From CBDDBX01 sp965225955 (lineage in GTDB: Bacteria > Acidobacteriota > Aminicenantia > UBA2199): DNA of 64,000 nucleotides. The stretch's first letter is position 1. Each line of letters begins with the position of its first letter. Where the stretch lies: contig CBDDBX010000026.1 in the NCBI GenBank assembly GCA_965225955.1, positions 1 through 64,000 of the forward strand, read 5' to 3'. The notes beneath the pieces were generated by a model. That model was given only the letters and a program-made list of their open reading frames with translations. It made no database searches and had not been told where the DNA came from. The position numbers and the translations under genes are program-made. Shown piece by piece: positions 33,954 to 43,062 of this stretch.

Positions 33954-36900
33954 CTATTTAATATCTTTCAGAAGTTCTTTAACAGCTTTTTCAAGCTGTG
34001 TATCAATACCTTTTGATTTCTCGTCAGGACTCTTCTCAACAATATAATCGGGAACAGCAGGACCATTCTCCATATTCATATCACTCTCTTTAACATACCA
34101 TGCACGGAAAGGCATTCTCAGGAAACTTCCATCCATAAGCATAACACCACCTGTAGATATAACCGCACCAAAAGTAGGACGCCCTACAAGTTTACCGATT
34201 TTAAGACTCTTGTATGCGTGAGAGAATATCTCTGCATTTGAGTAACTGCACTCATTACAGAGAGCAATAGATGGCTTAGTCCATGCTGCAAAAGGTAATC
34301 TTTCACCATAAGCATAGTACTTTCTGAACTTCTTATGATCTCTTTCAAGATTATCTGTAGCTCCTCTTGGAACTGTATAAGCATGCTGCTTAACATTAAG
34401 AACAGCCATCAGGTAGTCTGTAGTCCAGCCACCACCATTATATCTGACATCCACAAGGATACCCTCTTTACCATGACCTGCAGCAGCAATTTCTCTTTCA
34501 AAACGCTCAAAACTTGTCCAGTTCATTCCCTGGATATGCAGGTAACCAAGTTTACCACCGGATAGCTTATCAACAAGCTTTCTGTTATCTTCAACCCACT
34601 CGTTGTAGAGAGCTCGTCTGAGACTTGAGGCGGGGCGGATAATAACTGTTCTGACAGCCCCCTGTTTACCTTTAACTCTCATAACAACTCTCTCACTGGT
34701 TTTACCTTCAAGAAGAGAGTAGAAGTTCTGCTTTTTATCAATACTTACACCATCAACAGCCAGAATAGTATCGCCTGCATAAAGTCTGCTTTTAGCCTTA
34801 TCTGCTGGAGAATCCTTAACAACCCGTGTAACCTTAACTCCACCTTTTCCAGGCATAAGTTCAACACCGATTATTCCGGTTGATACTCTCTTGACGCTTT
34901 CACGTGGTCTCATTCTGAGGCCCATATGGCTGGCATTAAGCTGGCCGATCATCAGATTGTAGAGATCCATAAAGTCTGTATTTGTTGAAGCACTAAGTAC
35001 GTAATCTTTATACTGACTTACAAGATTATCCCAGTTTACACCATGGAATCCAGGATCGTAGAAGTTGTTTTTAAGAGCAGTTGAAGCTTCTTTAAACACA
35101 AGTTCTCTCTCTTTAACATGATCAATTTTCAATCTTGATGCAAAAGAGACTGGCTGTGGTTTACCGGTTCTCTGGGAGATTCTTGACAATTTTCCACCTC
35201 TAGTAAGCATGTAGATGTAACTGCCTTTACTATCAGAACTCATACCATAAGGGTTACGTCCGCTTCTTGTAACCTGTTTGGTAGAGCTGAGGTCCCATTT
35301 TGTTTTGAAAATGTCTCTTTTACCTGAAGCTGGTGAAGCCGCTGAGTAGTACAGCCATTTTCCATCTTTTGATATAACCAGGCCTCTCTCATCACCAGGC
35401 ATTGATGTTACCTGTACAAGACGTTTGTAGATGTCTTTTACATCAATTTTATTAACTACAGGTTTTGGTGGAGTCTTCTTTTTGCCTTTCTTCTTAGACT
35501 TCTTTGAAGTTTTTGCTTTTGAAGGCTTCTTCTTCTCAGGTTTTGAGATCTCTTCCAGTTCCCAGTCATTTTTACTCTTTTCCCAGTCACTCTTCTTCAG
35601 CCATGCGAACCAGATATCATCATCACCATTATTTCTCTGTGAAATGAAACCAAGTTTGCTTCCATCAGGACTCCATACAGGAGAGTGATCTCCTCTTGGG
35701 TGCATACTTACATTAACAGCTTTTCCACCGTTAACACTCTGAATATATATTTCGCTATTAAAGGTCAGATCTTCTTTTGAGTAAGCAATCCATCTGCTGT
35801 CAGGGCTCCATGCCATCTGTGAAGGAGCAGCCCATCCACTGGTTAGCTCTTTTTTGCCTGATAACTTTCCTTTTGAATTGATATCAAAAATCACAAGAGA
35901 GCCTCTGTTTTCAACAAAAGCAATCTTTTTTGAATTAACTGACTTTGTTAATCCTGAAATTCTGCTCTTGCCTCTGTAAATTTCACTGACTTTTACTTCA
36001 TTTGCAGTGAGGAAGTTGACTCCTTTCTTTTCAGCCATATAGATTGATGAAGTTTCACCACTATCTCTTACAAACAGAACAGCTCCCTTATTGAGCCACA
36101 CAAGCCCTGTTTCTCTCTCCATGCTGTTTGAGATATTTCTTGTAAGACGATTACCTTTTTTATTTGAGGTAACAAAAACCTCACCTCTTGAGATAAACGC
36201 TGAAAAAGCATTATCTGCTGAAACAGCATAAGATCTGACTCCACCGGAGATTTTTTTAAACTCAACAGGATTGTATCTGTAGTCGCTACCAGTTTTCACC
36301 GCTACTTTAACAGGTGTGCCACCACTGCTCTTCATAGAGTAGATTGTTCCCTTCTTATTAAAAACAATAGTCTTTCCATCTCTGCTGATATCAAAACTCT
36401 CAATACCGAAATCTTTACTAAAGGTTACCTGTTCAGCTTTACTTCCTGTCTCTTTACCTGTTTTCCAGATATTGTATCTTCCTGATTTGGAAGAGAGGTA
36501 GTAAACCTTATCTGAACCAACCCATTTAGGCTGATAGTCATTACCATCAAATTCAGTAAGTTTATGGTATTTTCTGTTTTCAAGGTCCATTACCCAGATA
36601 TCTCTGTCTGCAGGACCGTTGTAAGCTTCTCTTGAAGTTCTGCAAACACCTCTTTCAAAAGCCATGTATCTGCCATCTGCAGATATAACTGCATTACTTC
36701 CGAGAGCATCTGAAAAACGATGAGGAGTACCACCATCAACAGATACTGAATAGATTTCACCCATCCATTCAACCTTACGGAACACTCTCATTGTGTTAAA
36801 AAGTACCTTACCCTGTTTTGTTACAAAGGTAGGTACATCTGCTGAAGAGTGCCATGTAAGTCTTTTTGAGAGACCGCCTTCTGAAGGAATCGAATAGATA

Positions 36901-37163
36901 TCACTTCTGCCGCTTCTGTTACTTGTAAAAATAATACTTTTGCCATCTGCACTCCATACCGGTGAAGCGTCATAAGCCTTGTGGATAGTTAACCTTTTAG
37001 CTTCTCCACCAGTTGCAGGAGCAACCCAGATGTCTCCCTGATGGGAGAATGCAATTTTTGAGCCATCACTACTGACAGCCGGATACCTGAATACTTTCTG
37101 TTTACTATAACCATAAGTTACAGCAACCAGACAGATTAATAGTGTTAGAAATTTTGATCTCAT
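33954..37163 (-). CDS. Secreted tricorn-like S41 peptidase
   Basis: The 1069-residue exported protease has a signal peptide (about 1-20). TolB/PD40 propeller repeats come next (YPAVSSDGSKIAFSHQGDIW, SPVWSPDGSKLGF), then a Lys-rich linker (KKPSKAKTSKKSKKKGKKK). A PDZ domain (GDTILAVDGVSI) and an S41 core end the protein. Tricorn catalytic elements are present: Ser-His in NASHMGL, the nucleophile in SYSNAEIF and a Glu in MENGPAVPDY. Tricorn trims peptides from other proteases; a periplasmic peptide-processing role is likely here. It follows the NTF2-like gene by 24 bases in one operon. Confidence 0.93.
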   Translation of the reverse strand: MRSKFLTLLICLVAVTYGYSKQKVFRYPAVSSDGSKIAFSHQGDIWVAPATGGEAKRLTIHKAYDASPVWSADGKSIIFTSNRSGRSDIYSIPSEGGLSKRLTWHSSADVPTFVTKQGKVLFNTMRVFRKVEWMGEIYSVSVDGGTPHRFSDALGSNAVISADGRYMAFERGVCRTSREAYNGPADRDIWVMDLENRKYHKLTEFDGNDYQPKWVGSDKVYYLSSKSGRYNIWKTGKETGSKAEQVTFSKDFGIESFDISRDGKTIVFNKKGTIYSMKSSGGTPVKVAVKTGSDYRYNPVEFKKISGGVRSYAVSADNAFSAFISRGEVFVTSNKKGNRLTRNISNSMERETGLVWLNKGAVLFVRDSGETSSIYMAEKKGVNFLTANEVKVSEIYRGKSRISGLTKSVNSKKIAFVENRGSLVIFDINSKGKLSGKKELTSGWAAPSQMAWSPDSRWIAYSKEDLTFNSEIYIQSVNGGKAVNVSMHPRGDHSPVWSPDGSKLGFISQRNNGDDDIWFAWLKKSDWEKSKNDWELEEISKPEKKKPSKAKTSKKSKKKGKKKTPPKPVVNKIDVKDIYKRLVQVTSMPGDERGLVISKDGKWLYYSAASPASGKRDIFKTKWDLSSTKQVTRSGRNPYGMSSDSKGSYIYMLTRGGKLSRISQRTGKPQPVSFASRLKIDHVKERELVFKEASTALKNNFYDPGFHGVNWDNLVSQYKDYVLSASTNTDFMDLYNLMIGQLNASHMGLRMRPRESVKRVSTGIIGVELMPGKGGVKVTRVVKDSPADKAKSRLYAGDTILAVDGVSIDKKQNFYSLLEGKTSERVVMRVKGKQGAVRTVIIRPASSLRRALYNEWVEDNRKLVDKLSGGKLGYLHIQGMNWTSFERFEREIAAAGHGKEGILVDVRYNGGGWTTDYLMAVLNVKQHAYTVPRGATDNLERDHKKFRKYYAYGERLPFAAWTKPSIALCNECSYSNAEIFSHAYKSLKIGKLVGRPTFGAVISTGGVMLMDGSFLRMPFRAWYVKESDMNMENGPAVPDYIVEKSPDEKSKGIDTQLEKAVKELLKDIK

Positions 37164-37187
37164 AAAATTATTTAAAACCTCTTTAAA

Positions 37188-37622
37188 TTAGTGTCTCTGA
37201 TAGATTTTGGCAACAATTGTCCATTTGCCATTCATACGATAGAAGCTCTGATAATCAGTAAAAAGCAGCTTTCCATCTTTAAAAATTTCAATTTTAGCAA
37301 CTGCAGCATCAGCAGTTACATCCAGTAGAGGAAGTTTCCAGGTAAGTTTCCACGGTAGAGTTTTACCTGCTGCTTTCTTCTTTCGGGTATTTTCCATCCA
37401 GTCCTTAATATGATATTTTTTAATTTCACCTTTTGAATTGGTGAAGATACTGAAATCTTTATAAAACCCTTCAGCCATTGCATCTGCATTAAACTTCTGA
37501 AAAACCCCGTCAATATAGGAGTACTGAATAAGTTTTTTAATAGCTTCTTTATCACTTTTTACATCAGCTGAGAGAAAAGAAAACATAGCTACAGCAATCA
37601 AAAAAACAGTAAATTTTTTCAT
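37188..37622 (-). CDS. Secreted NTF2-like (lumazine-binding type) protein
   Basis: The 144-residue exported protein has a signal peptide (1-about 19) followed by one NTF2-like cone domain. DKEAIKKLIQYSYIDGVFQKF, DFSIFTNSKG, DAAVAKIEIFKDGKLLFTDY (overlapping segments) and WTIVAKIYQRH match the putative lumazine-binding/SnoaL-like family. A catalytic function is not evident. Its position directly upstream of the tricorn-like peptidase suggests a shared periplasmic role. Confidence 0.78.
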   Translation of the reverse strand: MKKFTVFLIAVAMFSFLSADVKSDKEAIKKLIQYSYIDGVFQKFNADAMAEGFYKDFSIFTNSKGEIKKYHIKDWMENTRKKKAAGKTLPWKLTWKLPLLDVTADAAVAKIEIFKDGKLLFTDYQSFYRMNGKWTIVAKIYQRH

Positions 37623-37738
37623 GTATACCCTCCGGTTTTTATTTTCGTTGATTAACAGGAGTATATACGGGTTCCATCTTATTATTGTTCAGTTTTTAAA
37701 ACAGTCTCTTTTGATAAGATCTTTGATATCCTGAGAAA

Positions 37739-37762
37739 AGGCCTCTCATGGGGGAGAGGCCT
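37739..37762 (-). terminator. Terminator after kbl
   Basis: Nine-pair stem AGGCCTCTC / GAGAGGCCT with a six-base loop, followed on the minus strand by TTTTC. It lies nine bases past the kbl stop. Confidence 0.85.
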
Positions 37763-37770
37763 CTATAATT

Positions 37771-38991
37771 TTATTTGATTACGCCGTGTTTACGACCGAT
37801 TTTTGCAAATGCATCAACTGCTTTTCTCAGCTCTTCTTCTGAGTGGGCAGCAGAGATCTGAACTCTTATTCTTGCCTGGGTTTTAGGAACTACAGGGAAG
37901 AAGAAACCGATAACATAGATACCTTCTTCATACAGATCTTTAGCCATATTCTGAGCGATAATAGCATCGTTTTCAAAATTACGGAACATAACTGGAACAA
38001 TAGGATGCTCACTGTCAATAATGTCGAAACCGAGAGCAGCCATTTCAGTTCTGAAGAACTTAGTATTAGCCATAAGTTTTTCTCTCAGATCATCACTTTC
38101 TGAAAGCATTCTGAAAGCTTTAATTGAAGCTCCTGTAATAGCTGGTGCCAGAGTGTTTGAGAAGAGATACGGTCTTGATCTCTGTCTAAGGAGTTCAATA
38201 ATCTCTTTTCTACCTGTTGTGAAACCACCTGAAGCTCCACCCATGGCTTTACCAAGAGTTGAAGTGATTACATCAATTTTTCCGAGTACATCGCAATACT
38301 CAACTGAACCTCTGCCTTTTTTACCAAGAAAGCCTGTTGCATGAGAGTCATCAACCATAACCATTGCTTCATACTCTTCAGCCAGTTCAACTACTTTCTT
38401 AAGATCAGCAATTTCCCCGTCCATTGAGAAAACACCATCAGTAGCAATCATGATTCTGCGTGCTCCAGCCTCTTTTGCCTCATCAAGTTTAGCTTTCAGA
38501 TCTTCTATAGTATGTTTATAGATAAATCTCTTTGCTTTACAGAGTCTTATACCATCAATAATTGAAGCGTGGTTAAGTGAGTCAGTAACAATCGCATCTT
38601 CTGCACCAAGAATTACTTCAAAAAGACCACCATTTGCATCAAAACATGATGAGTAGAGAATTGTATCTTCTGTTTCATAGAAATCAGCAATAGTTCTTTC
38701 AAGTTCTTTATGGATATCCTGGGTTCCACAGATGAACCTTACTGATGACATACCAAAACCGTGTGAATCAAGAGTTTCCTGAGCTGCTTTTACAAGAGTT
38801 GGATGGTTAGCAAGACCAAGATAGTTGTTTGCACAGAAATTTATAACCTCTTTCTGAGGTGCATTTTCAGGATAAGATACAGAAATACCTGGTTTCTGAT
38901 CAGATTTGATAATTCTCTCTTCTTTATAAAGGCCAGCTTCTTTTATCTCCTGAACCTCATTCTGTAAATCCTTTCTGATATGTTCAAACAT
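37771..38991 (-). CDS. kbl: Glycine C-acetyltransferase (2-amino-3-ketobutyrate CoA ligase)
   Basis: PLP-dependent alpha-oxoamine synthase of 406 residues, converting 2-amino-3-oxobutyrate plus CoA to glycine and acetyl-CoA in threonine breakdown, or the reverse. It aligns closely with E. coli Kbl over its whole length, as far as I can recall: INFCANNYLGLANHP, VRFICGTQDxHKELE, ATDGVFSMDG, DDSHATGF and TLGKAMGGASGG. The PLP lysine is Lys248. No threonine dehydrogenase gene is adjacent; instead an acyl carrier protein gene lies 19 bases upstream in the same operon. Serine palmitoyltransferase activity with an acyl-ACP is an alternative that sequence does not favour. Confidence 0.9.
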   Translation of the reverse strand: MFEHIRKDLQNEVQEIKEAGLYKEERIIKSDQKPGISVSYPENAPQKEVINFCANNYLGLANHPTLVKAAQETLDSHGFGMSSVRFICGTQDIHKELERTIADFYETEDTILYSSCFDANGGLFEVILGAEDAIVTDSLNHASIIDGIRLCKAKRFIYKHTIEDLKAKLDEAKEAGARRIMIATDGVFSMDGEIADLKKVVELAEEYEAMVMVDDSHATGFLGKKGRGSVEYCDVLGKIDVITSTLGKAMGGASGGFTTGRKEIIELLRQRSRPYLFSNTLAPAITGASIKAFRMLSESDDLREKLMANTKFFRTEMAALGFDIIDSEHPIVPVMFRNFENDAIIAQNMAKDLYEEGIYVIGFFFPVVPKTQARIRVQISAAHSEEELRKAVDAFAKIGRKHGVIK

Positions 38992-39010
38992 TTTGTCTCC
39001 TTTTTAAAGT

Positions 39011-39259
39011 TTATTCAATTCCAAAATCTTTCAGTACTACTGAAATATTATCAACTGTATCAAAAGCTTCAGCTGTAGCTTTTGCTGCAGGAATATCTAT
39101 TTTATATTTTGTTTCAAGAAATCTCTTCAGAGATACCATTGAAAATGAGTCAACAATTCCACTTGAAATAAGAGGTGTTGAGTAGCTTACCTCTTCCTCT
39201 TCATCATCCAGATACTCTTCTACGATATAATCAAGAATCACTTTTTTAACTTCAGACAT
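39011..39259 (-). CDS. Acyl carrier protein, divergent
   Basis: The 82-residue acidic protein has the ACP four-helix pattern. The 4'-phosphopantetheine serine is Ser38 in GIVDSFSMV, where classical AcpP has DSLD. It is not in a fatty-acid synthesis cluster; it pairs with the Kbl-type enzyme 19 bases downstream, so it is probably a specialised carrier. GGAGG precedes the ATG. Confidence 0.85.
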   Translation of the reverse strand: MSEVKKVILDYIVEEYLDDEEEEVSYSTPLISSGIVDSFSMVSLKRFLETKYKIDIPAAKATAEAFDTVDNISVVLKDFGIE

Positions 39260-39287
39260 TATTTCCTCCTTTTAATAGTAATTTTAA

Positions 39288-39316
39288 TCTATAAAGTAAG
39301 AAACCACAAATGTCAA
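39288..39316 (-). promoter_or_regulatory. Promoter of the ACP-kbl operon
   Basis: Minus-strand TTGACA (39311-39316) and TATAGA (39288-39293) with a 17-base spacer, about 29 bases before the ACP start. Confidence 0.7.
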
Positions 39317-39556
39317 GAGCCCTTTAATAAAAGGTTTTCAAAGAAACTTCAGGGACAAACAGACGTCTCTCCCAGAGAGACAGAAACATTGATAAAAGAG
39401 AGCTTTTCAGGAATAGTACTAACAGCTTATAAAAACCCGTGCTTCAGGGATTGTGCAGGAATCACCCAGCATCAATATCCAGCTTTTCAAGATTATCTAA
39501 CAAATCAGCTTTGATCAATAAAAAAACTGTATTGTTAAGACCGTGCTGCTAATAAC

Positions 39557-39737
39557 AAAAACCACCCCGTCAGTTTCACTGATTCGCCATGGCTCATCGC
39601 TTACTGCCACTATAAAGAAGAAACTGCGAGCACTCGTTTCCCCCATCTCCGCCCTTAATCGCTGTTCGCAAGCTCACTGCTTATGCGGAGACCTTTAAAA
39701 GGAGGGGTGGCCGAGGAACGAGGGCGGGGTGGTTTTT
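39557..39737. mobile_element. MITE-like element with 13-bp perfect terminal inverted repeats
   Basis: AAAAACCACCCCG (39557-39569) and CGGGGTGGTTTTT (39725-39737) are perfect inverse complements bounding 181 bases with no gene. The right half (GGAGGGGTGGCCGAGGAACG, then AGGGCGGGG) recurs in part at 32266-32335, and the right end recurs at 39823-39853. No clear target-site duplication is seen. It is probably a dispersed non-autonomous element or a REP-like unit. Confidence 0.65.
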
Positions 39738-39822
39738 AACGACTTCCAGCACCAGTCTTAGTAATAAAAGTCTCATCTACCAAAAAAACTTATAAACAGA
39801 TAATCTACATTAATTAAACAAA

Positions 39823-39853
39823 ACCGGGGTGGTTTTTAACGACTTCCGGCACA
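39823..39853 (+). repeat. Partial copy of the GGGGTGGTTTTTAACGACTTCC repeat end
   Basis: The stretch CGGGGTGGTTTTTAACGAC plus TTCC-GCAC repeats the right end of the 39557-39737 element about 100 bases further on. Confidence 0.75.
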
Positions 39854-39871
39854 AGCTCAGGATACAGCTAC

Positions 39872-40264
39872 CTACTCTTCTTCCGGGAGTTTGAGTTGCT
39901 GTATGAGTCTTCTGTCTCTCTTGGTGGGTCTTCCTGTTCCTCTGTCTCTTACTCCAAAGACTTCGGCTTTGAACTGCTGTAGTTTTGCAATTTCGCTTTC
40001 GGGGGTTAAATCTTCAACATAATCCCCGACTATTTTTGCTGATACTCTGTTACCTATTGGTTTGAGGACTTTATAGGTTCTTGTTACCGGAGGTTTTCTT
40101 ACATCTACAATATCTCCTTCCACAACCATTCTTGATGGTTTTACACTAAGCCCTTCCATCATTATTTTGCCTTTTTTACAGGCATCAGCTGCAAGGCTTC
40201 GGGTTTTAAATATCCTTACTGCCCATAGCCATTTATCGATTCTCATACTATTTTCACTACTCAT
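39872..40264 (-). CDS. S4-domain RNA-binding protein, Hsp15/HslR-like
   Basis: The 130-residue protein has an N-terminal S4 domain: MRIDKWLWAVRIFKTRSLAA, then CKKGKIMMEGLSVKPSRMV and a basic C-terminus (GRPTKRDRRLIQQLKL). Hsp15 binds free 50S subunits carrying nascent chains. Possible starts are ATG 40264, ATG 40246 and GTG 40282; no good ribosome binding site marks any. I use 40264, where a TACAAT box lies eight bases upstream and would give a leaderless mRNA. Confidence 0.85.
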   Translation of the reverse strand: MSSENSMRIDKWLWAVRIFKTRSLAADACKKGKIMMEGLSVKPSRMVVEGDIVDVRKPPVTRTYKVLKPIGNRVSAKIVGDYVEDLTPESEIAKLQQFKAEVFGVRDRGTGRPTKRDRRLIQQLKLPEEE

Positions 40265-40308
40265 AACTGGTGATTGTAACACAAGTATAATTAAGATTTA
40301 CAGATAGG

Positions 40309-40337
40309 TTGACATCCTGAATTAACAATATTAAAAT
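40309..40337 (+). promoter_or_regulatory. dinB promoter, leaderless or nearly so
   Basis: TTGACA (40309-40314), 17-base spacer, TAAAAT (40332-40337). The dinB ATG begins eight bases after the -10 box and no Shine-Dalgarno is present. No clear LexA-type palindrome was seen. Confidence 0.75.
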
Positions 40338-40345
40338 AGAACATT

Positions 40346-41419
40346 ATGCGAACACTCAAAAATTATTCTGCATACAGAAAGATTATTCATATCGATATGG
40401 ATGCTTTTTACGCCTCTGTAGAGCAGAGGGATAATCCTGCCCTCAGGGGTAAACCTGTAATAATCAGCGGTGATCCTTCAAAAAGAGGGGTTGTTTCAAC
40501 CTGTTCCTACGAGGCGCGCCAATACGGTGTGCACTCTGCAATGCCCTCAAGAACGGCTTACAAGCTATGCCCCCACGGTATTTTTGTTCCTCCCCGCTTC
40601 AGTGCATACAAAGAGGTCTCAACAAAAATAAGAGAAATCTTCTCTGACTACACTGATCTTATTGAACCCTTATCTCTTGATGAGGCTTATCTTGATGTTA
40701 CAGAGAACAAAAAAGATATTCCTTACGCCACTGATATTGCAAAAGAGATATTAATGCGAATCAGGACTGAGACACAACTAACAGCATCTGCAGGTGTATC
40801 TTTTAATAAATTTCTTGCAAAAGTTGCTTCAGATTACAAAAAACCTGCAGGCATAACTGTTATTAAACCTGATAATGCTGCTAAGTTTATAGATAATCTG
40901 AAAATCAGAAAGTTTTACGGTGTTGGTAAAGTTACAGAGCAGAAGATGTTGAAACTCAATATTCATACTGGAAAAGATCTTCGCAAACTCTCCCTTGAGC
41001 AGATGAACCTCATGTTTGGTAAAGCCGGGTCTTACTACTTCAATATAGTAAACTGTATCGATGAGAGACCGGTTACTCCTTACAGAACGAGAAAATCTGT
41101 AGGGCGGGAGAGAACTTTTCAGCAGGATATAGATGACATGAATCTTATTGAAGAACATCTTCTTAAAATTACTGCCCAGGTTTCTGAAATCATGGACAGA
41201 ATAGGGGTAAAAGGGAAAACTATTACTCTTAAGATAAAATATTTCGATTTTAAATCTTCCACCAGATCATACTCCCTGAACTGCCCTACCAGTTCACCTG
41301 AAGATATCTATCAGGTCATTAAACCTCTGTTAGGAAAAACAGATGCTGGTAAAACAAAAGTCAGGCTTCTGGGAGTTTCTGTTTCAAATCTGATTCATAT
41401 TAAAGAGGATTCTACTTAA
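40346..41419 (+). CDS. dinB: DNA polymerase IV (Y family)
   Basis: Error-prone translesion polymerase of 357 residues. Catalytic acidic residues lie in IHIDMDAFYASVEQ and PLSLDEAYLDV. YEARQYGVHSAMPS, ASAGVSFNKFLAKVASDYKKP and the helix-hairpin-helix region KFYGVGKVTEQKM are typical of Pol IV, and the little-finger domain follows (GRERTFQQDI). It lacks an obvious C-terminal clamp-binding motif, as far as can be judged. Its last eight bases overlap the end of the convergent Hpt-receiver gene. Confidence 0.95.
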   Translation: MRTLKNYSAYRKIIHIDMDAFYASVEQRDNPALRGKPVIISGDPSKRGVVSTCSYEARQYGVHSAMPSRTAYKLCPHGIFVPPRFSAYKEVSTKIREIFSDYTDLIEPLSLDEAYLDVTENKKDIPYATDIAKEILMRIRTETQLTASAGVSFNKFLAKVASDYKKPAGITVIKPDNAAKFIDNLKIRKFYGVGKVTEQKMLKLNIHTGKDLRKLSLEQMNLMFGKAGSYYFNIVNCIDERPVTPYRTRKSVGRERTFQQDIDDMNLIEEHLLKITAQVSEIMDRIGVKGKTITLKIKYFDFKSSTRSYSLNCPTSSPEDIYQVIKPLLGKTDAGKTKVRLLGVSVSNLIHIKEDST

Positions 41420-42275
41420 CAGGTTTTCCGTCAATAAGATCCCCGTTAATAAGCTCCCTTATTAAGAGATCCCCATCAATAGGTTTTGTTAAAAAAGCAT
41501 TGGCGCCACACTTATAGAGAGACTTTATAACAGTTGAAGGGTCATTCAGTGCAGTTATCATAATAATAAACACCTCATCTTTAAGATCCACCTTCATATT
41601 CTGCTCAATCTGTCTAATCTCTTTTGAAGCATCAAGACCATTCTTATCAGGCATCATAATATCCATACAGATGAGATCATAAGACCATTCGTACTCACCT
41701 TTTCTTGTTTTAGTAAAGATATTCACTGCCTCTTCACCGTTTACAGCGACATCCACATCTCCGAATTTTGCAAGAAGAGTACTCAAAATTCTTCTGGAAA
41801 CAAAATCGTCCTCTACAATTAGTGTTCTCAGTTTTCTCATCTTTCTCTCCTGCCAGCTTCCTGCCAGCTGCTCCCTTACAAAAGACTCTTTTCCTCCGGC
41901 TATTTTTTCAAAACTTTTAAGTTTTGTATAGAGGTACTCAATATCGCATGAACATTTTGATCGACCTACTCTGATATCCCCCATAAGCATTATCAGATAA
42001 TCCCTGATTTTAAGAAGCAGATTAACAAGCTCTCTTGTGGGAAGCAGTTCCCCGGCTCTTACCATCCCTGTAAGGACTTCACCATAATCTGCAAGCATTG
42101 ATGTTCTCTCATACTCAAGCATTGCAGCATTTCCCCTTATTGTATGAAAAGCCCTGAATACTCTGTTTACAATCTCTATATCACCAGAGTATTCCATATC
42201 TATGATATCGCCTTCAACTTCATTAAGAAGCTCCTCGGTTTCAGTTATAAAATCCCACTTAAATTCGTTACTCAT
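41412..42275 (-). CDS. Hpt-receiver fusion protein
   Basis: Cytoplasmic 287-residue phosphorelay protein. The N-terminal Hpt domain has the phosphoacceptor His44 in RAFHTIRGNAAM. The C-terminal CheY-like receiver (about 149-280) has VEDD, phosphoacceptor Asp205 in CMDIMMPDKNG, Thr in ITAL and Lys in FLTKPID. It has no DNA-binding or enzymatic output. It follows the CheB-like gene by 12 bases in the same operon, suggesting chemotaxis-related signalling with a kinase encoded elsewhere. Confidence 0.9.
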   Translation of the reverse strand: MSNEFKWDFITETEELLNEVEGDIIDMEYSGDIEIVNRVFRAFHTIRGNAAMLEYERTSMLADYGEVLTGMVRAGELLPTRELVNLLLKIRDYLIMLMGDIRVGRSKCSCDIEYLYTKLKSFEKIAGGKESFVREQLAGSWQERKMRKLRTLIVEDDFVSRRILSTLLAKFGDVDVAVNGEEAVNIFTKTRKGEYEWSYDLICMDIMMPDKNGLDASKEIRQIEQNMKVDLKDEVFIIMITALNDPSTVIKSLYKCGANAFLTKPIDGDLLIRELINGDLIDGKPVK

Positions 42276-42287
42276 AAACCTCTCCCA

Positions 42288-42893
42288 TTACCTGCCTTTT
42301 ACTCTGAAATTGTGCATCTCCAGAAGTAACTCTCCAATCTCTTCGGGAGTACCTGTAAAATCAGGCCCTGTATGTTCAATAGCACTCTGAGGCATAGCAT
42401 CATACTCTGCGGTTTCAGGACTCTGTACTAAAGTAAAACCTCCGGCCTTCTTAACTGCATTAAGTCCCGCAGTACCATCACTATTTGCTCCGGTTACAAT
42501 AACACCAGCCAGTTTTTCTCCCCACACCTCTGCTGCAGACTCAAATGTAACATCAATTGAAGGTCTTGAATAGAAGCAGGGCTCCTCAAGAGTAAGGGAA
42601 AAGGTAAAATCCTCTTCTATAAGGAGGTGATAGTTTGGAGGTGCTACATATACAGTACCACAGTTAACAGGTTCTTTTTCATCCACCTGTTTTACATTAA
42701 GAGCTGTAGATGAGTTCAGATGTTTCTCAAAATATCTACCAGAATCCGGGTGCCTGTGACTAACAAGAACAATCGGTATTGCGAAATCCTCCGGCAGTTT
42801 CTCAAGAATCCTGCCTGCAGCATCTAAAGATCCTGCAGAACCTCCAATGATAATTGCATTGAAAAACCGGTTAATCATTTCTGTCAGTTCCAT
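42288..42893 (-). CDS. CheB-type methylesterase domain protein lacking a receiver domain
   Basis: The 201-residue protein consists only of the CheB C-terminal methylesterase domain. The catalytic triad is visible as Ser19 (GGSAGS), His46 (VSHRHP) and Asp139 (GANSDGTAGL). CheB removes methyl groups from glutamates of chemoreceptors. The absence of the N-terminal receiver means activity is not controlled by direct phosphorylation; the Hpt-receiver protein encoded 12 bases downstream could supply that control. No cheR or receptor gene is nearby. Confidence 0.9.
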   Translation of the reverse strand: MELTEMINRFFNAIIIGGSAGSLDAAGRILEKLPEDFAIPIVLVSHRHPDSGRYFEKHLNSSTALNVKQVDEKEPVNCGTVYVAPPNYHLLIEEDFTFSLTLEEPCFYSRPSIDVTFESAAEVWGEKLAGVIVTGANSDGTAGLNAVKKAGGFTLVQSPETAEYDAMPQSAIEHTGPDFTGTPEEIGELLLEMHNFRVKGR

Positions 42894-43062
42894 ATAATGC
42901 TCAATTAAAAAATATATATCTAATCAATATAACTACGGGAATTATATTTCAACCCTTTAAGACCTATTAAATTAATTAATTTTCCATTTAAAAGGGACTT
43001 GCAGGAATTATATTTCTTAAAATGAGAAATAAAAAACTGATAATATATAACTTTCACGCAGA

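Larger units (their letters stand above)
39260..39871. other. Noncoding region between ACP and HslR genes
   Basis: It holds the ACP promoter, a hairpin GTCTCTC-CCA-GAGAGAC at 39365-39381, the MITE-like element at 39557-39737 and a partial repeat (CCGGGGTGGTTTTTAACGAC) at 39823-39853. No gene is seen. Confidence 0.7.

Noticed and set aside
37771..38991. Serine palmitoyltransferase identity for the oxoamine synthase
   Set aside because: The sequence follows Kbl through nearly all core motifs; only the neighbouring ACP hints at acyl-ACP use, so this is kept as a finding rather than as the call.
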